From a virus: a stretch of 37,296 nt of DNA. A program made the position numbers and the translations under genes. The stretch lies in IMG/VR virus record IMGVR_UViG_3300046167_000024, positions 1 to 37,296 of that record; one strand, given 5' to 3'. The notes beneath the pieces were generated by a model that saw only the letters and a program-made list of their open reading frames with translations, did no database searches and was not told where the DNA came from. Shown piece by piece: positions 15,889 to 25,182 of the stretch (the first letter of the stretch is position 1; the number at the start of each line of letters is the position of its first letter).

Positions 15889-17319
15889 ATGGCTTTAACA
15901 AAGACACACAACCGGCTTGTATCTGGATCAACGAAGAACGTCGTTGACTACGGTGCAACTGGTGACGGTACTACGGATGACACCACTGCTCTACAAGCAT
16001 CCATTACGTCCACCTACGGTAACGAGGTAAGCACTGGTAATACCTTGAACCTCCCTCGCGGTGTGTTTAAGACCAGTGCAACTGTAGAGGTTAACAACAG
16101 CACCCAAGCGTTTGATGTTGACAATATTACTTTGCAAGGAGCAGGTAGACAAAGCACTGTCATTGATGCTGCTGCTGCTACATCAGGGCCGGGAATTGAT
16201 TTAGTCCACAGTATCTTTAATAACATCTCTGACTTAACGGTACTGAATGCTACAACGTCCGGTATTAATATCAACGATCAAGACAATACGACTCCGGGAC
16301 AACGCACTAACTTTGAGAGAGTACAGGTGAAGTCCAGCGGTACTGAGGGGTTTGAGTTCCAAAGATCGTACCTGTGCAAGGTGTCACAGTGTAACGCAGA
16401 GGAAAACGCTCTAAATGGGTTCTACCATACAAATAGAATTCACACCTCGTGGTTGATGGAGAACAATTACGGTAGACAAAACGGTACGGTTGAGGCGGGT
16501 TTTCATACGCACTCAGGATTTAAGAGCGACTTTGGCCTTTACTCCGCTTATATAGCTAATGCGGCGGACTCTAACCGCTATGGATACCATATACTAGGTA
16601 ACCGTGGTGTGTCGTTTGTGGGTAACGGTGCTGAGTTCAACGCTAGGTCAGGCTTCTTTTTTGAGGTTGGTACTGGTTTTGAAGCCAACTGGGTTTCTGG
16701 CACAAGTAATACCGTTAAAGATAACAACCTCTCAAACGCTGGGTTCGCTAACCATACCCACGTTAAAGCGACTAATGTTGAAACAAACTTTGTAGTACAG
16801 AAACAGCCTGTGTCTTTACCTACCACCGTCAGCGGAACCTATGACTTCATCGCTACAGGTCAGGGCGCTACGTTAGTCCTAGAAGATCCTCTGATGCAAA
16901 ACTCAGGGGCAAGAGCGTATAATAGTGGGTTTCTCCAAATCAACTACACTGCACCCAAGCTGATTTACAGTAAGAATTTTGTGTCATCCACAGCAGAAAC
17001 CCTGACTGCGTTATCTAGTTCTTTAGGCACAAGCAATGACTTCTCAGGTGAGCTACTGGTTACCGCTTATAACAGTGCATTTGGTACGACAGGTACTATT
17101 GGCACTGCTACCTACAAGCTGTTGATTAGTAAGTCCGTAGCTGGTGAGCAAGTAGTTGAGATAGCTAAAGTGGGATTGGTGACAGGATCGTCCTCTAGCC
17201 ATCCTTCGTTTACATTCACTGTATCGTCAGGGAATCTTGTGGCTACGCCTATCAGCACTACTGCTGGCTTTTTCTGGTTTGCGCTAGAGAAGGTCGGCGG
17301 CAACTTCATCTTTGCATAA
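15889..17319 (+). CDS. Beta-helix tailspike, pectate-lyase-like
   Basis: The 476-residue protein opens with the motif VVDYGATGDGTTDDTTALQ (about 18-36), the start of the pectate lyase 3 type right-handed beta-helix used by phage depolymerases. Residues 90-290 contain repeated NG/G turns and a glycine/asparagine-rich core, while the last 140 residues look like a beta-sandwich. It may bind or cut a surface polysaccharide; catalytic residues cannot be assigned from sequence alone. TAAGGA (15876-15881) precedes the ATG. Confidence 0.75.
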   Translation: MALTKTHNRLVSGSTKNVVDYGATGDGTTDDTTALQASITSTYGNEVSTGNTLNLPRGVFKTSATVEVNNSTQAFDVDNITLQGAGRQSTVIDAAAATSGPGIDLVHSIFNNISDLTVLNATTSGININDQDNTTPGQRTNFERVQVKSSGTEGFEFQRSYLCKVSQCNAEENALNGFYHTNRIHTSWLMENNYGRQNGTVEAGFHTHSGFKSDFGLYSAYIANAADSNRYGYHILGNRGVSFVGNGAEFNARSGFFFEVGTGFEANWVSGTSNTVKDNNLSNAGFANHTHVKATNVETNFVVQKQPVSLPTTVSGTYDFIATGQGATLVLEDPLMQNSGARAYNSGFLQINYTAPKLIYSKNFVSSTAETLTALSSSLGTSNDFSGELLVTAYNSAFGTTGTIGTATYKLLISKSVAGEQVVEIAKVGLVTGSSSSHPSFTFTVSSGNLVATPISTTAGFFWFALEKVGGNFIFA

Positions 17320-17328
17320 GGACTAAAT

Positions 17329-17418
17329 ATGAATTTTTCACAGGACAATCTAAGTCCCATTGGTGGTTCTGCTGACGGCAGGATTACATGGGAATATATA
17401 ACTAATGACACCCCCTAG
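17329..17418 (+). CDS. N-terminal part of a small virion protein (frame-split)
   Basis: The 29-residue frame has AAGGA (17317-17321) upstream and begins MNFSQDNLSPIGGSADGR, ending at TAG 17416-17418 after ACA-CCC-CC. The frame-shifted continuation at 17405 completes a protein of about 84 residues that I recall as a single small phage protein type (start like SFSxxNLSPxGG, then an aromatic YF and VGD). The break is a CCC codon next to UAG, a classical +1 slip site; an extra C in the run of five is the other reading. Confidence 0.6.
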   Translation: MNFSQDNLSPIGGSADGRITWEYITNDTP

Positions 17419-17584
17419 TGCGGTAGCTAATCAGTTTAATTACTTCCGCGCTGCATCTGACCTTCTGTCGGTAGGTGATCTGCTGTTCATTAAGTCATCA
17501 CGGCCTATGGGCATAAGTGCAATTATAACTCAAAGCGACGATGACCAAGTTCAGCTTGGCACCATTGAAGAAATCACAATTTAG
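17405..17584 (+). CDS. C-terminal part of the same small virion protein
   Basis: The frame from ATG 17405 to TAG 17584 gives 59 residues with FNYFRAASDLLSVGDLLFIK and an ending EEITI. Read with the 17329 frame and one skipped base, it forms one continuous protein ending in a small beta domain. ATG 17405 has no ribosome site, which favours recoding or an assembly insertion over a separate gene. It lies between the tailspike and the membrane genes, and its function is unknown. Confidence 0.6.
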   Translation: MTPPSAVANQFNYFRAASDLLSVGDLLFIKSSRPMGISAIITQSDDDQVQLGTIEEITI

Positions 17585-17596
17585 TAGGAGATTGGC

Positions 17597-17758
17597 ATGG
17601 GATACTTGATTGACATATTTAACGTAGTAACTGCTGCTATAGCTATAGCATCTCTTGTGACTGCTGTAACATCAGCACCACAGGACAAACCTTGGGCAGT
17701 TAAAGTATACAACGTCTTAAACATTATTGCTCTAAACGTAGGTAAGGCTAAAGACTAA
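17597..17758 (+). CDS. Small single-pass membrane protein, possible lysis protein
   Basis: The 53-residue frame has AGGAG (17586-17590) before ATG 17597, and its TAA overlaps the ATG of the next gene (TAATG at 17756-17760). Residues 5-26 form a hydrophobic helix (VVTAAIAIASLVTAV) and the rest ends ALNVGKAKD, a combination I recall from small phage proteins near lysis genes. It could be part of a holin pair with the next protein. Confidence 0.7.
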   Translation: MGYLIDIFNVVTAAIAIASLVTAVTSAPQDKPWAVKVYNVLNIIALNVGKAKD

Positions 17759-17985
17759 TGAAGCAGGAGCAGACGCAAACACTTGAATTAGCTTTAGAAG
17801 CACTAGAGAAGATAGCTCAACACGAGAAAGAATGTGGTGAACGCTGGGGTGAAGCAACTGCTGAACTCCGGCAGCTTAAAGAACTAGCATCTTCTCATGC
17901 TCGTAAGTGGGAGCGTCTAGCTTGGCTTGTTGTTACTGTTGTGGTAACAGGTGCAGCCTCCGTGATAACAACAGTATTAACATAG
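17758..17985 (+). CDS. Small tail-anchored membrane protein, holin-like
   Basis: The 75-residue protein has a charged helical N-terminus with HEKECGERW (about 22-30) and one membrane helix at about 55-73 (AWLVVTVVVTGAASVITTV). This coiled-coil plus C-terminal anchor resembles XhlA-type holin-associated proteins. It is translationally coupled to the preceding small membrane gene, so the two probably act together in lysis. No lipobox is present, so a two-component spanin is less likely. Confidence 0.65.
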   Translation: MKQEQTQTLELALEALEKIAQHEKECGERWGEATAELRQLKELASSHARKWERLAWLVVTVVVTGAASVITTVLT

Positions 17986-17996
17986 AGAGAATATAA

Positions 17997-19136
17997 ATGA
18001 CCATACCAAACGCCTCGCTTTCTGCTAATGCAGATTCTTCAACTCCTACAGAGGAGACAGGCGCTAATAGCACTGGAGGATTCTTCAGTAGTCTTTTGAC
18101 AGCATTAGGTGGCATACCTCTTAGCGGCCTTGCGACAACAGGCTTATCTTATGCAGCCTTAGATAGTATAATGAACAGGCTGGGTGCTGTAGGCTCTGGT
18201 CTTTCTCAAGGCGCTCAACTTGTTGGGCAGCAAGCTCAAGCAGATACTGCCTTCAAGCCATTTACAGTATCTACTGGCTTTGGTGGTGTTACTGCCACAC
18301 CTGAAGGTGGTTATACTACTTCGTTATCTCCTGCACAAGCGGCACAACAACAGCAGCTACAAGCCATCACAGGCGGCTTAATAGGCCGTATGGGAGGAGT
18401 GGCACCAGATGTATCAGGTATCCAGCAACAGGCTCTAGGGGGCGTTGGTGGCTTCCTGACGGGTGCTATGGCTCCTATGGCACAGCGAGAAGCTGATGTC
18501 TATGAGCGCATTAGAGCTACTCAACGCCCTGAAGAGCAACGTCAGCAGCTTGCACTAGAGGAGCGTTTAGCTTCTCAAGGACGCACAGGACTGCGTACCG
18601 CTATGTTTGGTGGCTCTCCTGAGCAACTAGCGTTGGCACAAGCACAGGAAGAAGCTAAGACTAGAGCATCTTTAGGCGCTATGGGACAAGCACAAGCAGA
18701 GCAGATTCAGCAGATGGGACTTGCTGAGAGCATGTTTGGTCTTGGTCGTAGCGCAGCAGGATTACCTCAATCACTACAGGCAGCACAGCTAGGTAACATT
18801 GGTGCTTCTTTAGGTCTGCAATACTCGCCAGAGCAGCAGCTACTTGCTTCATTGACTCCTGCTCTTAACCTTGCTGACATCGCTGGGACAGGACAACGAC
18901 AAGGTGCTGGATATCTTGCAGAAGCAGGCATGAGTGGACTAGAGACACAAGCACAGACTGAGATTGCTAGAGCTAACTTGCTTGGGCAGATATACAGTTC
19001 TATGTTAAGTGCCCCCTCTGCTCAATCTTCTGGAGGAGATACCGCAAACCAACTAATTGGAGGTCTATTTGGCGAGGAAACTTTAGGTAGTCTGTTTAGT
19101 AGCATATTTGGTAAAGACGAGGAAGGAGATAACTAA
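17997..19136 (+). CDS. Alanine/glycine-rich internal virion protein A
   Basis: The 379-residue protein is unusually rich in alanine, glycine and glutamine. A region around residues 175-230 holds LASQGRTGLRTAMFGGSPEQ followed by a helical AQAQEEAKTRA stretch, which I recall from uncharacterised virion proteins of marine podoviruses. It is the first of four large genes in the position of ejected core proteins in T7-like phages. A hydrophobic patch lies near residues 30-60. GAGAGAATA precedes the ATG. Function is inferred from position only. Confidence 0.65.
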   Translation: MTIPNASLSANADSSTPTEETGANSTGGFFSSLLTALGGIPLSGLATTGLSYAALDSIMNRLGAVGSGLSQGAQLVGQQAQADTAFKPFTVSTGFGGVTATPEGGYTTSLSPAQAAQQQQLQAITGGLIGRMGGVAPDVSGIQQQALGGVGGFLTGAMAPMAQREADVYERIRATQRPEEQRQQLALEERLASQGRTGLRTAMFGGSPEQLALAQAQEEAKTRASLGAMGQAQAEQIQQMGLAESMFGLGRSAAGLPQSLQAAQLGNIGASLGLQYSPEQQLLASLTPALNLADIAGTGQRQGAGYLAEAGMSGLETQAQTEIARANLLGQIYSSMLSAPSAQSSGGDTANQLIGGLFGEETLGSLFSSIFGKDEEGDN

Positions 19137-20479
19137 TGGCTAGAGGAAACCTAAGATTTAGCCCCGGCTTACTGTCACAGATTGGTAATTTTGGTCAAGG
19201 GCTAACTACTCAACAAGGTGCTGCAAGTTCTTCTATGCTTCCCCCTGCACAACAGTTTGGCCCTAGTGGTCTTGGTGGCATGTTTGCTAGGAATCTTGGT
19301 GGATTGCTTGGGAAAGACATGCGTACGCCTCAGGAAAGAACCAGAGACAAACAGCGCGAGGCATATGAGAACTTTGATCCCAATGATCCTAACTCAATGA
19401 ATCAGATTGTTCAAGCCATTGCTTTGACTGATCCTGTAAGAGCTATTGAATTAGCAAATGCTTTTAAGAGAAAAAAAGATGCTGAGGTAGAAGCACTGGC
19501 TAAAAGAGCAGAAGACGAATTTAAGAATGACTCTTACTTAGAGATACTTAATGAAGTTCAAAGTGCTCAAGCAGCAGGAACAGACTTAGACTTAGATAAG
19601 GTGTTTGAAATATCAGAGGCTGCTAGTCTTGACTACAAAACCGTAAGCGAGATTCTAAAGCAAACGGAGTCTGCTGATAGGACAGGAACCAGAACAAGCA
19701 CTAAAGTTGGTGTTATAAAAGCCAAAGACTCAGACGGTAAAGTAGCCGGTCAGTACAATGTAACAAGTGTCTATGATCCTATAAACAATACAACTCAAAT
19801 GGTAAATACTCCTATTGGCAGTTCTCCTGCCTTTGACACTCTAAAAAATGTAGAGGTAGATTTTGTAAGCTCAACAACTGGATTGTCTGGATTTGAGGCA
19901 AATACCCTAAAACAGGCCAATGAAACGTTAGGGTCGCAACTAAACATTATTGAGCAAGAATTTACGCTTGGTTCACAGACGGCACAAGAGGCTCAAGATA
20001 AATATATGTCCGCTAGTGAGGGAGTTACGACGGCTAAAAGAATGCTGTCCTCCTTAGATGTTATTGAAACAGGGGGCACGTTTGCAAGTGCTATGAAAGC
20101 ATTGGGCGATACTTTAGGGACAACTCCTGCTGATGTAGGCCAGTTTGCGATTGACGCTGGAAACTTGATGGTTCAGAAGTTGAGGGCTTTTGGCACTAAT
20201 CCTACAGACGGAGAGCGACGAGCAGCAGAAGCTCTGGTTGCAAGAATACAAAACAGTAAGGGGCTAAACAAAGCTATAATTTCTTCTTTCTTACAGGAAA
20301 TGGAGAGAAGACAGAAAATAAATAAGTATCGTAGTAGAACTATTTTAGACGATAGTGTTCCCGGTGGACGTAGGTATCCTAGACCTGAAGAAGTTATTGA
20401 GTACATGGAAGAAGTGTATACAGGGACAGGTTTTGCGGGTAACAATAAAAGTGCATATTCTTTTGAGGAAGTAGAGTAA
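19136..20479 (+). CDS. Internal virion protein B (unknown)
   Basis: The 447-residue protein starts in the stop of the previous gene, with AAGGAG (19123-19128) upstream. The first 65 residues are glycine/serine-rich, then follow basic and acidic helices (about 70-200) and a beta-containing centre near 200-250. No catalytic motif of lytic transglycosylases is seen. It lies between two other large proteins of the same character and probably enters the cell with the DNA or forms the inner core. Confidence 0.65.
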   Translation: MARGNLRFSPGLLSQIGNFGQGLTTQQGAASSSMLPPAQQFGPSGLGGMFARNLGGLLGKDMRTPQERTRDKQREAYENFDPNDPNSMNQIVQAIALTDPVRAIELANAFKRKKDAEVEALAKRAEDEFKNDSYLEILNEVQSAQAAGTDLDLDKVFEISEAASLDYKTVSEILKQTESADRTGTRTSTKVGVIKAKDSDGKVAGQYNVTSVYDPINNTTQMVNTPIGSSPAFDTLKNVEVDFVSSTTGLSGFEANTLKQANETLGSQLNIIEQEFTLGSQTAQEAQDKYMSASEGVTTAKRMLSSLDVIETGGTFASAMKALGDTLGTTPADVGQFAIDAGNLMVQKLRAFGTNPTDGERRAAEALVARIQNSKGLNKAIISSFLQEMERRQKINKYRSRTILDDSVPGGRRYPRPEEVIEYMEEVYTGTGFAGNNKSAYSFEEVE

Positions 20480-22569
20480 TGGCTAGTCAAAGCATAAGAG
20501 TAACGGCTGACGATGGCATGACCTTTGAAATTCCTAACACTGAAGAATTTAGAAACGCAACTCTTGAACAAAAGCAGGCCATAGCAGCGAGGTATCACGA
20601 GGCAGCTAAGAATCCTGTACAATCACAAAAAGACGATCCTTGGTATGTGGACGTTGGTGAATATTTGGAAAGAAACCTAGATGTTGTTACTGGGCCGGGG
20701 CTTGGTATTGCAGCAGGCTTAGGTGTGACTGCTCTCACTGCTAATCCTGTGTTAGGTGTAGCTGCTGGGATCGCATTCGGAGGTGCAGGCACATATGGCG
20801 GCGTTGTTCTTTCAGACTATATAGCTGATGAAAAAGACAAAAACGACGATATACATTACAAAGCAACTGAAGCAGCCCTGACCGGTATGGGTATTGACAT
20901 GGCAGTTTTGGGCCTAGGTAAAGTTCTCAAGCCCGGATATTTTGCTGCAAAGAAAGCATTGGGCTTCACTCCTGAAGAAACTGCCGATGAAATTATAAAG
21001 TTAGCAGAGCGTGGTACGTCTGGCGCAGGAACACCAGAGTCTTTAAGGGCATCACAGCAAATACTACAAGAAGGCAGTGAGACAGGACGAACAGCAACGC
21101 TACTCCCAACTCAGGTTGGAGAACAGGGTTCTAGTTTTGTACAGAGATTTTCTCAGTCACTTGCTGAGTCAGGTTATCTATCGTCAGGAGATTTTATCAG
21201 AAACGGCGAGGCTATAAATGAGATTGTAGCTGACGGTCTGTCAACTATCTTTAACAAGTCAGGCCAAGAAATAGCTTTAGACCCTTCTAACCTTGGAAGG
21301 CAGATGGAATCTGTAATTCAGATGGGCAAAGACGCTGCATCGTCTAACTATGGAAGAGCGTTAGATCAAATCACCTCTCTTGTAAGAAGAAGAAACGTAG
21401 CGACAAAACCATTAGTTAAAGTTCTTCAAGACTTTCTAGATGCGGGGCGTATAGAGGGCTTAGAGAATGCAAAGACTCTAACAGAACTGTCTCCTGCGAC
21501 GAAAAGCTATATTTCAGGGGTAATTAGTGATTTATCTCAGGTCAATGCTCTTCCTGCACAATCTTTACTTGCTGTTGAAAAAGCCTTAGCAGCAGAAATA
21601 AGAGACTTAGGAAATATAGCTAACATTAATAAGTATGATTCTAGAGCATCAGGAGAGCTTTTAGAATTATCTAATGCTATGAAGGACACTGTTCTTAAAC
21701 AGCTAGAAGCGATAAGCGACGAAGCATCAGTTCTATACAGTGCCACTAAAAATGAGTATGCAAGAAACATGGGAGGCATACTACCTAAGATAAACTCTAA
21801 TTTTATAACTAGAGCCAACTTAGGCCCGAATACACAGGGAAATTATGAAGCATTAGGGAACATGCTTTTACAGACTAAATCAGGTGGTAACAACGATCAG
21901 CTAAGAGCGTTTTTCAGGAGCATAGATCAGGCCTTTGAAGTATCCGCTAAAGACATAGCGGCTCGAAAAGCTGCTGGAGAAGAGGTAGGAGCCTCTGGTA
22001 TAACCTTTACTACAGCTAAACAGGCTAAACAGGCCATCAGGCAGGGATACCTTAAAAAACTATTTCCTGATCTGGGAGGCGACTTCGACATAAACCAGTA
22101 CGCAAAGATACAGAAAAGTTTCCAAGATCCTAAGCAAGCACAGAGGCTAAAAATAGTCTTTGGAGAAGATTACAATTCTGTAAGACAGTTAGCTAACTTA
22201 ATGGCTGAAGCGTCAGTTAGGGGCGAGGCCAGCAACTTCGGTAGTCTTATGATTCAGGCCAGACAGCTTGGTGCTGCTGGTGCTGTCACTGAGGGTGCGG
22301 CTGTATTAGGGACTGTAGGATTATACGCATCAGACGCTGATCCCATCACGTATCTAGGTGCTGCGGCGGTTCTTCTTACGCCTAAAGTTCTGTCTAAGAT
22401 AGTTCTGAACCCAGCTAAAGTAAACAGACTCTTGGCTCTAAGTAAACAAAGATTTCCTACTGAAGCGGCATTTACGGCTGCTGCAATAAAAATAGCAGAA
22501 TCTGTAATGTCCGATATGTCTGAACAAGAGCGAAATGAGCTAAAGAACGAGTTTACCTTAAATGAATAG
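20479..22569 (+). CDS. Large internal virion protein with hydrophobic segment
   Basis: The 696-residue protein has a charged N-terminus, then a glycine/alanine-rich hydrophobic region (about 72-120, GLGIAAGLGVTALTANPVLG) that could cross a membrane, and a long helical remainder; a second hydrophobic patch lies near 590-640. Such a layout fits ejected proteins that build a channel through the envelope during infection, as the T7 core proteins do. The family is not recognised and no lytic enzyme motif was found. It overlaps the next gene by 8 bases. Confidence 0.65.
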   Translation: MASQSIRVTADDGMTFEIPNTEEFRNATLEQKQAIAARYHEAAKNPVQSQKDDPWYVDVGEYLERNLDVVTGPGLGIAAGLGVTALTANPVLGVAAGIAFGGAGTYGGVVLSDYIADEKDKNDDIHYKATEAALTGMGIDMAVLGLGKVLKPGYFAAKKALGFTPEETADEIIKLAERGTSGAGTPESLRASQQILQEGSETGRTATLLPTQVGEQGSSFVQRFSQSLAESGYLSSGDFIRNGEAINEIVADGLSTIFNKSGQEIALDPSNLGRQMESVIQMGKDAASSNYGRALDQITSLVRRRNVATKPLVKVLQDFLDAGRIEGLENAKTLTELSPATKSYISGVISDLSQVNALPAQSLLAVEKALAAEIRDLGNIANINKYDSRASGELLELSNAMKDTVLKQLEAISDEASVLYSATKNEYARNMGGILPKINSNFITRANLGPNTQGNYEALGNMLLQTKSGGNNDQLRAFFRSIDQAFEVSAKDIAARKAAGEEVGASGITFTTAKQAKQAIRQGYLKKLFPDLGGDFDINQYAKIQKSFQDPKQAQRLKIVFGEDYNSVRQLANLMAEASVRGEASNFGSLMIQARQLGAAGAVTEGAAVLGTVGLYASDADPITYLGAAAVLLTPKVLSKIVLNPAKVNRLLALSKQRFPTEAAFTAAAIKIAESVMSDMSEQERNELKNEFTLNE

Positions 22570-24193
22570 GCTCCTAGACTCCATAGAGAACACAGATTGG
22601 TATGCGGATATTTCTGCCACTGAGCGTAAATATCAAGCAGGGGAAATAACTGGAGTCGAAAGATATATAAGCAATGTAGCAGCTAATGCAAGAGCAGTTT
22701 ACACTCCTATTGATGCTGCTGTGAGCTACGGGTTTCAGTCTCTACCGGAAGCTGCACAGCAGGGTCTAATGAGTGCAGCGGAGGCTGCTGGGGACTTCGT
22801 GCAGTCTACCGCCGCTTACCAGAGCGCACAGGAGATTGCTGAAGAGTACCCACGGACAGCGGCAGTCGCTTCTGATCTACTGGATATAGCTTCTATCGTG
22901 CCCGTAGCAAGAGCACCATCTGTAGTTAAATCTGGACTAAGCGAGTCTGCTTTATCCATGAGCACTATGATTCCTGAGAACTATTCAAAAGTTCCGGGAG
23001 CAGAGCTATATGGTAGCGTTAAAACGCTTGCTCAAGCTGCGCCATCGGCAGTGGCAGGAGCTTTTGATCCTAGAGCACAAGCCGCTTTGAGAGAAACAGG
23101 GGTTAGCCAGAAGAAGGCCAGAGGAGAGATAGGTGCTGGTATTTCAGAACGAAACATTAGCTTTGGGTCTGCTCTTACTGCTGCTGCACTAAGTAGACAG
23201 ACGGGTAGAGGCGAGTCTTTAATCGAAGCAGGGCCAATAGGTAAGTCTAACTTTCATGGGACACTAAAAGCAAACGATAAAGAAGGTCTTAGGTCTGCTA
23301 TCTTCATAGACAACAAAAACACTAGAGGAAGCATACCTAAAGCAGTTCAAGAGAGGGCATTAGCTCACTTGCTGCGGGATAGATCAGTACAGAGCCAGCT
23401 ACAGCAGACTGATGTTTTTGTAAAAAGAAACTCAGGAACTGATAACTTTGGCGCGGAGGGGCTATTAGGGTCAGCAGCGTCAACGGCTAATCCTGTAATG
23501 TCTGCTCTCAACTCAGGCCCGGCCCTTAAAGGATCTCTTAGTGAGTGGGTAAAACAAAATAAAATACCTAGGGGCAAAAAGGGAGATAAGGCGGCTATAG
23601 AAAAAGCTAGAAAAACTTTAACTGCTAAAGACATGAGGGAGTATTTTGTATACTACAATAAGACACACCCCGACAAAACCCCTGTAACTTTTAGGAAAGG
23701 AGAAGGGGATGATCCGTTTTATTACTTCCAATCTGCTCATAACTCTAGGGCTAAAGAATTAGGAGGAGTCAATATGTTTATGGCTATGAATCCTAAGACA
23801 GGTCAGTTGATTACCATGATGAGTGATAAACACGATCTTATTGGCTTTAATCCTCCCGGAGGAACCCCGCTATTAAACGTAAGTCCTGCTCAAATCAGTA
23901 ACTTTAAGGCAAATCCGGGCCAAAGATACACACTTAACGCGAAAAGGACGCAAGAGCAGAAAGAAGAGCGCGATAAGTCTAGAAAAGAATCTGTAGGGGC
24001 TGTGGAAAAAAGAACAGGGGTTAAGAAAAACAGCCAAGAGTCTGAACTAGCATACCACTACAGAGCAATGAGGGAGGCAAGAATAAAGCCTAAAGCTGAA
24101 GATTTTGCTAAAGTAGGTCGTAGGGTAGGGCTGTTGGGTCTTGCAGCGGAAGGTTTGCAGACTGAAGAAGTAGAGGAACAAGGGGGCCGTTAA
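22562..24193 (+). CDS. Last late virion protein, unknown C-terminal domain
   Basis: The 543-residue protein has an alanine-rich helical N-terminal half (through about 200) and a distinct, more basic second half. Near residues 395-425 it carries SAHNSRAKELGGVNMFM and later SDKHDLIGFNPPGGTPLLN, which look like a separate folded domain. I do not know the family. The start overlaps the previous stop by 8 bases and the gene ends at the convergent hairpin at 24182-24199. It may be ejected with the DNA or be a virion-borne effector. Confidence 0.6.
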   Translation: MNRLLDSIENTDWYADISATERKYQAGEITGVERYISNVAANARAVYTPIDAAVSYGFQSLPEAAQQGLMSAAEAAGDFVQSTAAYQSAQEIAEEYPRTAAVASDLLDIASIVPVARAPSVVKSGLSESALSMSTMIPENYSKVPGAELYGSVKTLAQAAPSAVAGAFDPRAQAALRETGVSQKKARGEIGAGISERNISFGSALTAAALSRQTGRGESLIEAGPIGKSNFHGTLKANDKEGLRSAIFIDNKNTRGSIPKAVQERALAHLLRDRSVQSQLQQTDVFVKRNSGTDNFGAEGLLGSAASTANPVMSALNSGPALKGSLSEWVKQNKIPRGKKGDKAAIEKARKTLTAKDMREYFVYYNKTHPDKTPVTFRKGEGDDPFYYFQSAHNSRAKELGGVNMFMAMNPKTGQLITMMSDKHDLIGFNPPGGTPLLNVSPAQISNFKANPGQRYTLNAKRTQEQKEERDKSRKESVGAVEKRTGVKKNSQESELAYHYRAMREARIKPKAEDFAKVGRRVGLLGLAAEGLQTEEVEEQGGR

Positions 24194-24199
24194 GCCCCC
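24182..24199. terminator. Convergent hairpin between the two arms
   Basis: GGGGGC (24182-24187) and GCCCCC (24194-24199) form a 6-bp GC stem around CGTTAA, overlapping the end of the plus-strand gene and lying 11 bases from the end of nrdB. Neither strand has a long T tract, so it may be a weak bidirectional terminator. Confidence 0.5.
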
Positions 24200-24210
24200 A
24201 AGTCTTCCTG

Positions 24211-25182
24211 TCAAGCTACATTAGAAAACTTAACCTTCCCTACGTCACCGCGTAGTCCAGCCTTCATGTAGGTGGTAGCGCGACCTTCAAAGAAGTTCTG
24301 ATGCTCTACACCTAACACATCATCAAGCCAGTTCAGTGGGTTCTCTTTGACATTGTAGTTAGTCTTGAGTCCTAGCTGTAGCAGCCTACGGTCAGCAATG
24401 TACCTGATGTACTGTTGCATCTCCTTCTTAGTCAAGCCGGGAATATCACCCTGCTCAAACACTAAGTCCAAGAACCTATCCTCTAGGTCAACCATCTCAC
24501 GACATGCCTGATAGATCTCAGCCTTGAAGTCATCAGTCCACAGGTCAATGTTCTCCTGCATAAACTCCCTGAAGAGCTTTGTCATTGCCTCTACGTGCAT
24601 GGACTCATCACGTATACTGTAGGTAATAATCTGTCCCATGCCCTTCATCTTACCAAACCTTGGGAAGTTTAACAGGATGATGAAGCTAGAGAACAACTGC
24701 AACCCTTCAGTAAAGCCTGAGTAGATAGCCAGTGCCTTAGCAATGCTCTTCTTGTCGCCTTTAGTGACCTTCACAGCGTTGATGTACTCGTGCTTGTCAG
24801 CCATAGCCTCGTACTCTGAAAACGCCTTATACTCCACCTCCGGCATCCCTACGGTGTCCAGCAGCAGGCTGTAGGCATGTTGGTGTATGGACTCCATGTT
24901 AGCAAAGCTAGACATCATCATACGTGCTTCAGGCTTCTTAAAGATACGCATGTACCTGTCAACGTACCCAGCACCTACGTCTACATCAGACTGTGTAAAC
25001 AGACGGAAGATCTGTGTTAACAGGTTCTTCTCTTCATCAGTCATTGTCTGCCAATCTTTAACGTCATTGTGCAGAGGTACATCCTCTGGGAACCAGTGCA
25101 TCTGATTCTGTTGTGAGTAGTAGTCAAACATCCAAGGATGGTCAAACGGTTTGTAGTAATCTCTAGTATCCAATAAGCTCAA
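24211..25182 (-). CDS. nrdB: Ribonucleotide reductase class I small subunit
   Basis: The 323-residue protein carries the dinuclear metal and radical site of class I enzymes. D66 or D68, E97 and H100 in ANMESIHQHAY, the radical tyrosine Y104, a glutamate in GFTEGLQLF, and E and H in DESMHVE are all present, so an active tyrosyl-radical subunit is expected. With NrdA it makes deoxynucleotides for phage DNA. The start is TTG at 25182 next to the MazG-like stop, with GGAG 8 bases ahead. It is the last gene of the minus-strand arm. Confidence 0.93.
   Translation of the reverse strand: MSLLDTRDYYKPFDHPWMFDYYSQQNQMHWFPEDVPLHNDVKDWQTMTDEEKNLLTQIFRLFTQSDVDVGAGYVDRYMRIFKKPEARMMMSSFANMESIHQHAYSLLLDTVGMPEVEYKAFSEYEAMADKHEYINAVKVTKGDKKSIAKALAIYSGFTEGLQLFSSFIILLNFPRFGKMKGMGQIITYSIRDESMHVEAMTKLFREFMQENIDLWTDDFKAEIYQACREMVDLEDRFLDLVFEQGDIPGLTKKEMQQYIRYIADRRLLQLGLKTNYNVKENPLNWLDDVLGVEHQNFFEGRATTYMKAGLRGDVGKVKFSNVA

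Noticed and set aside
15836-15898. 20-residue frame overlapping the end of 15012-15839 and the start of the tailspike gene
   Set aside because: It overlaps both neighbours by a few bases, but no homology or ribosome site was seen; it is probably a chance frame.
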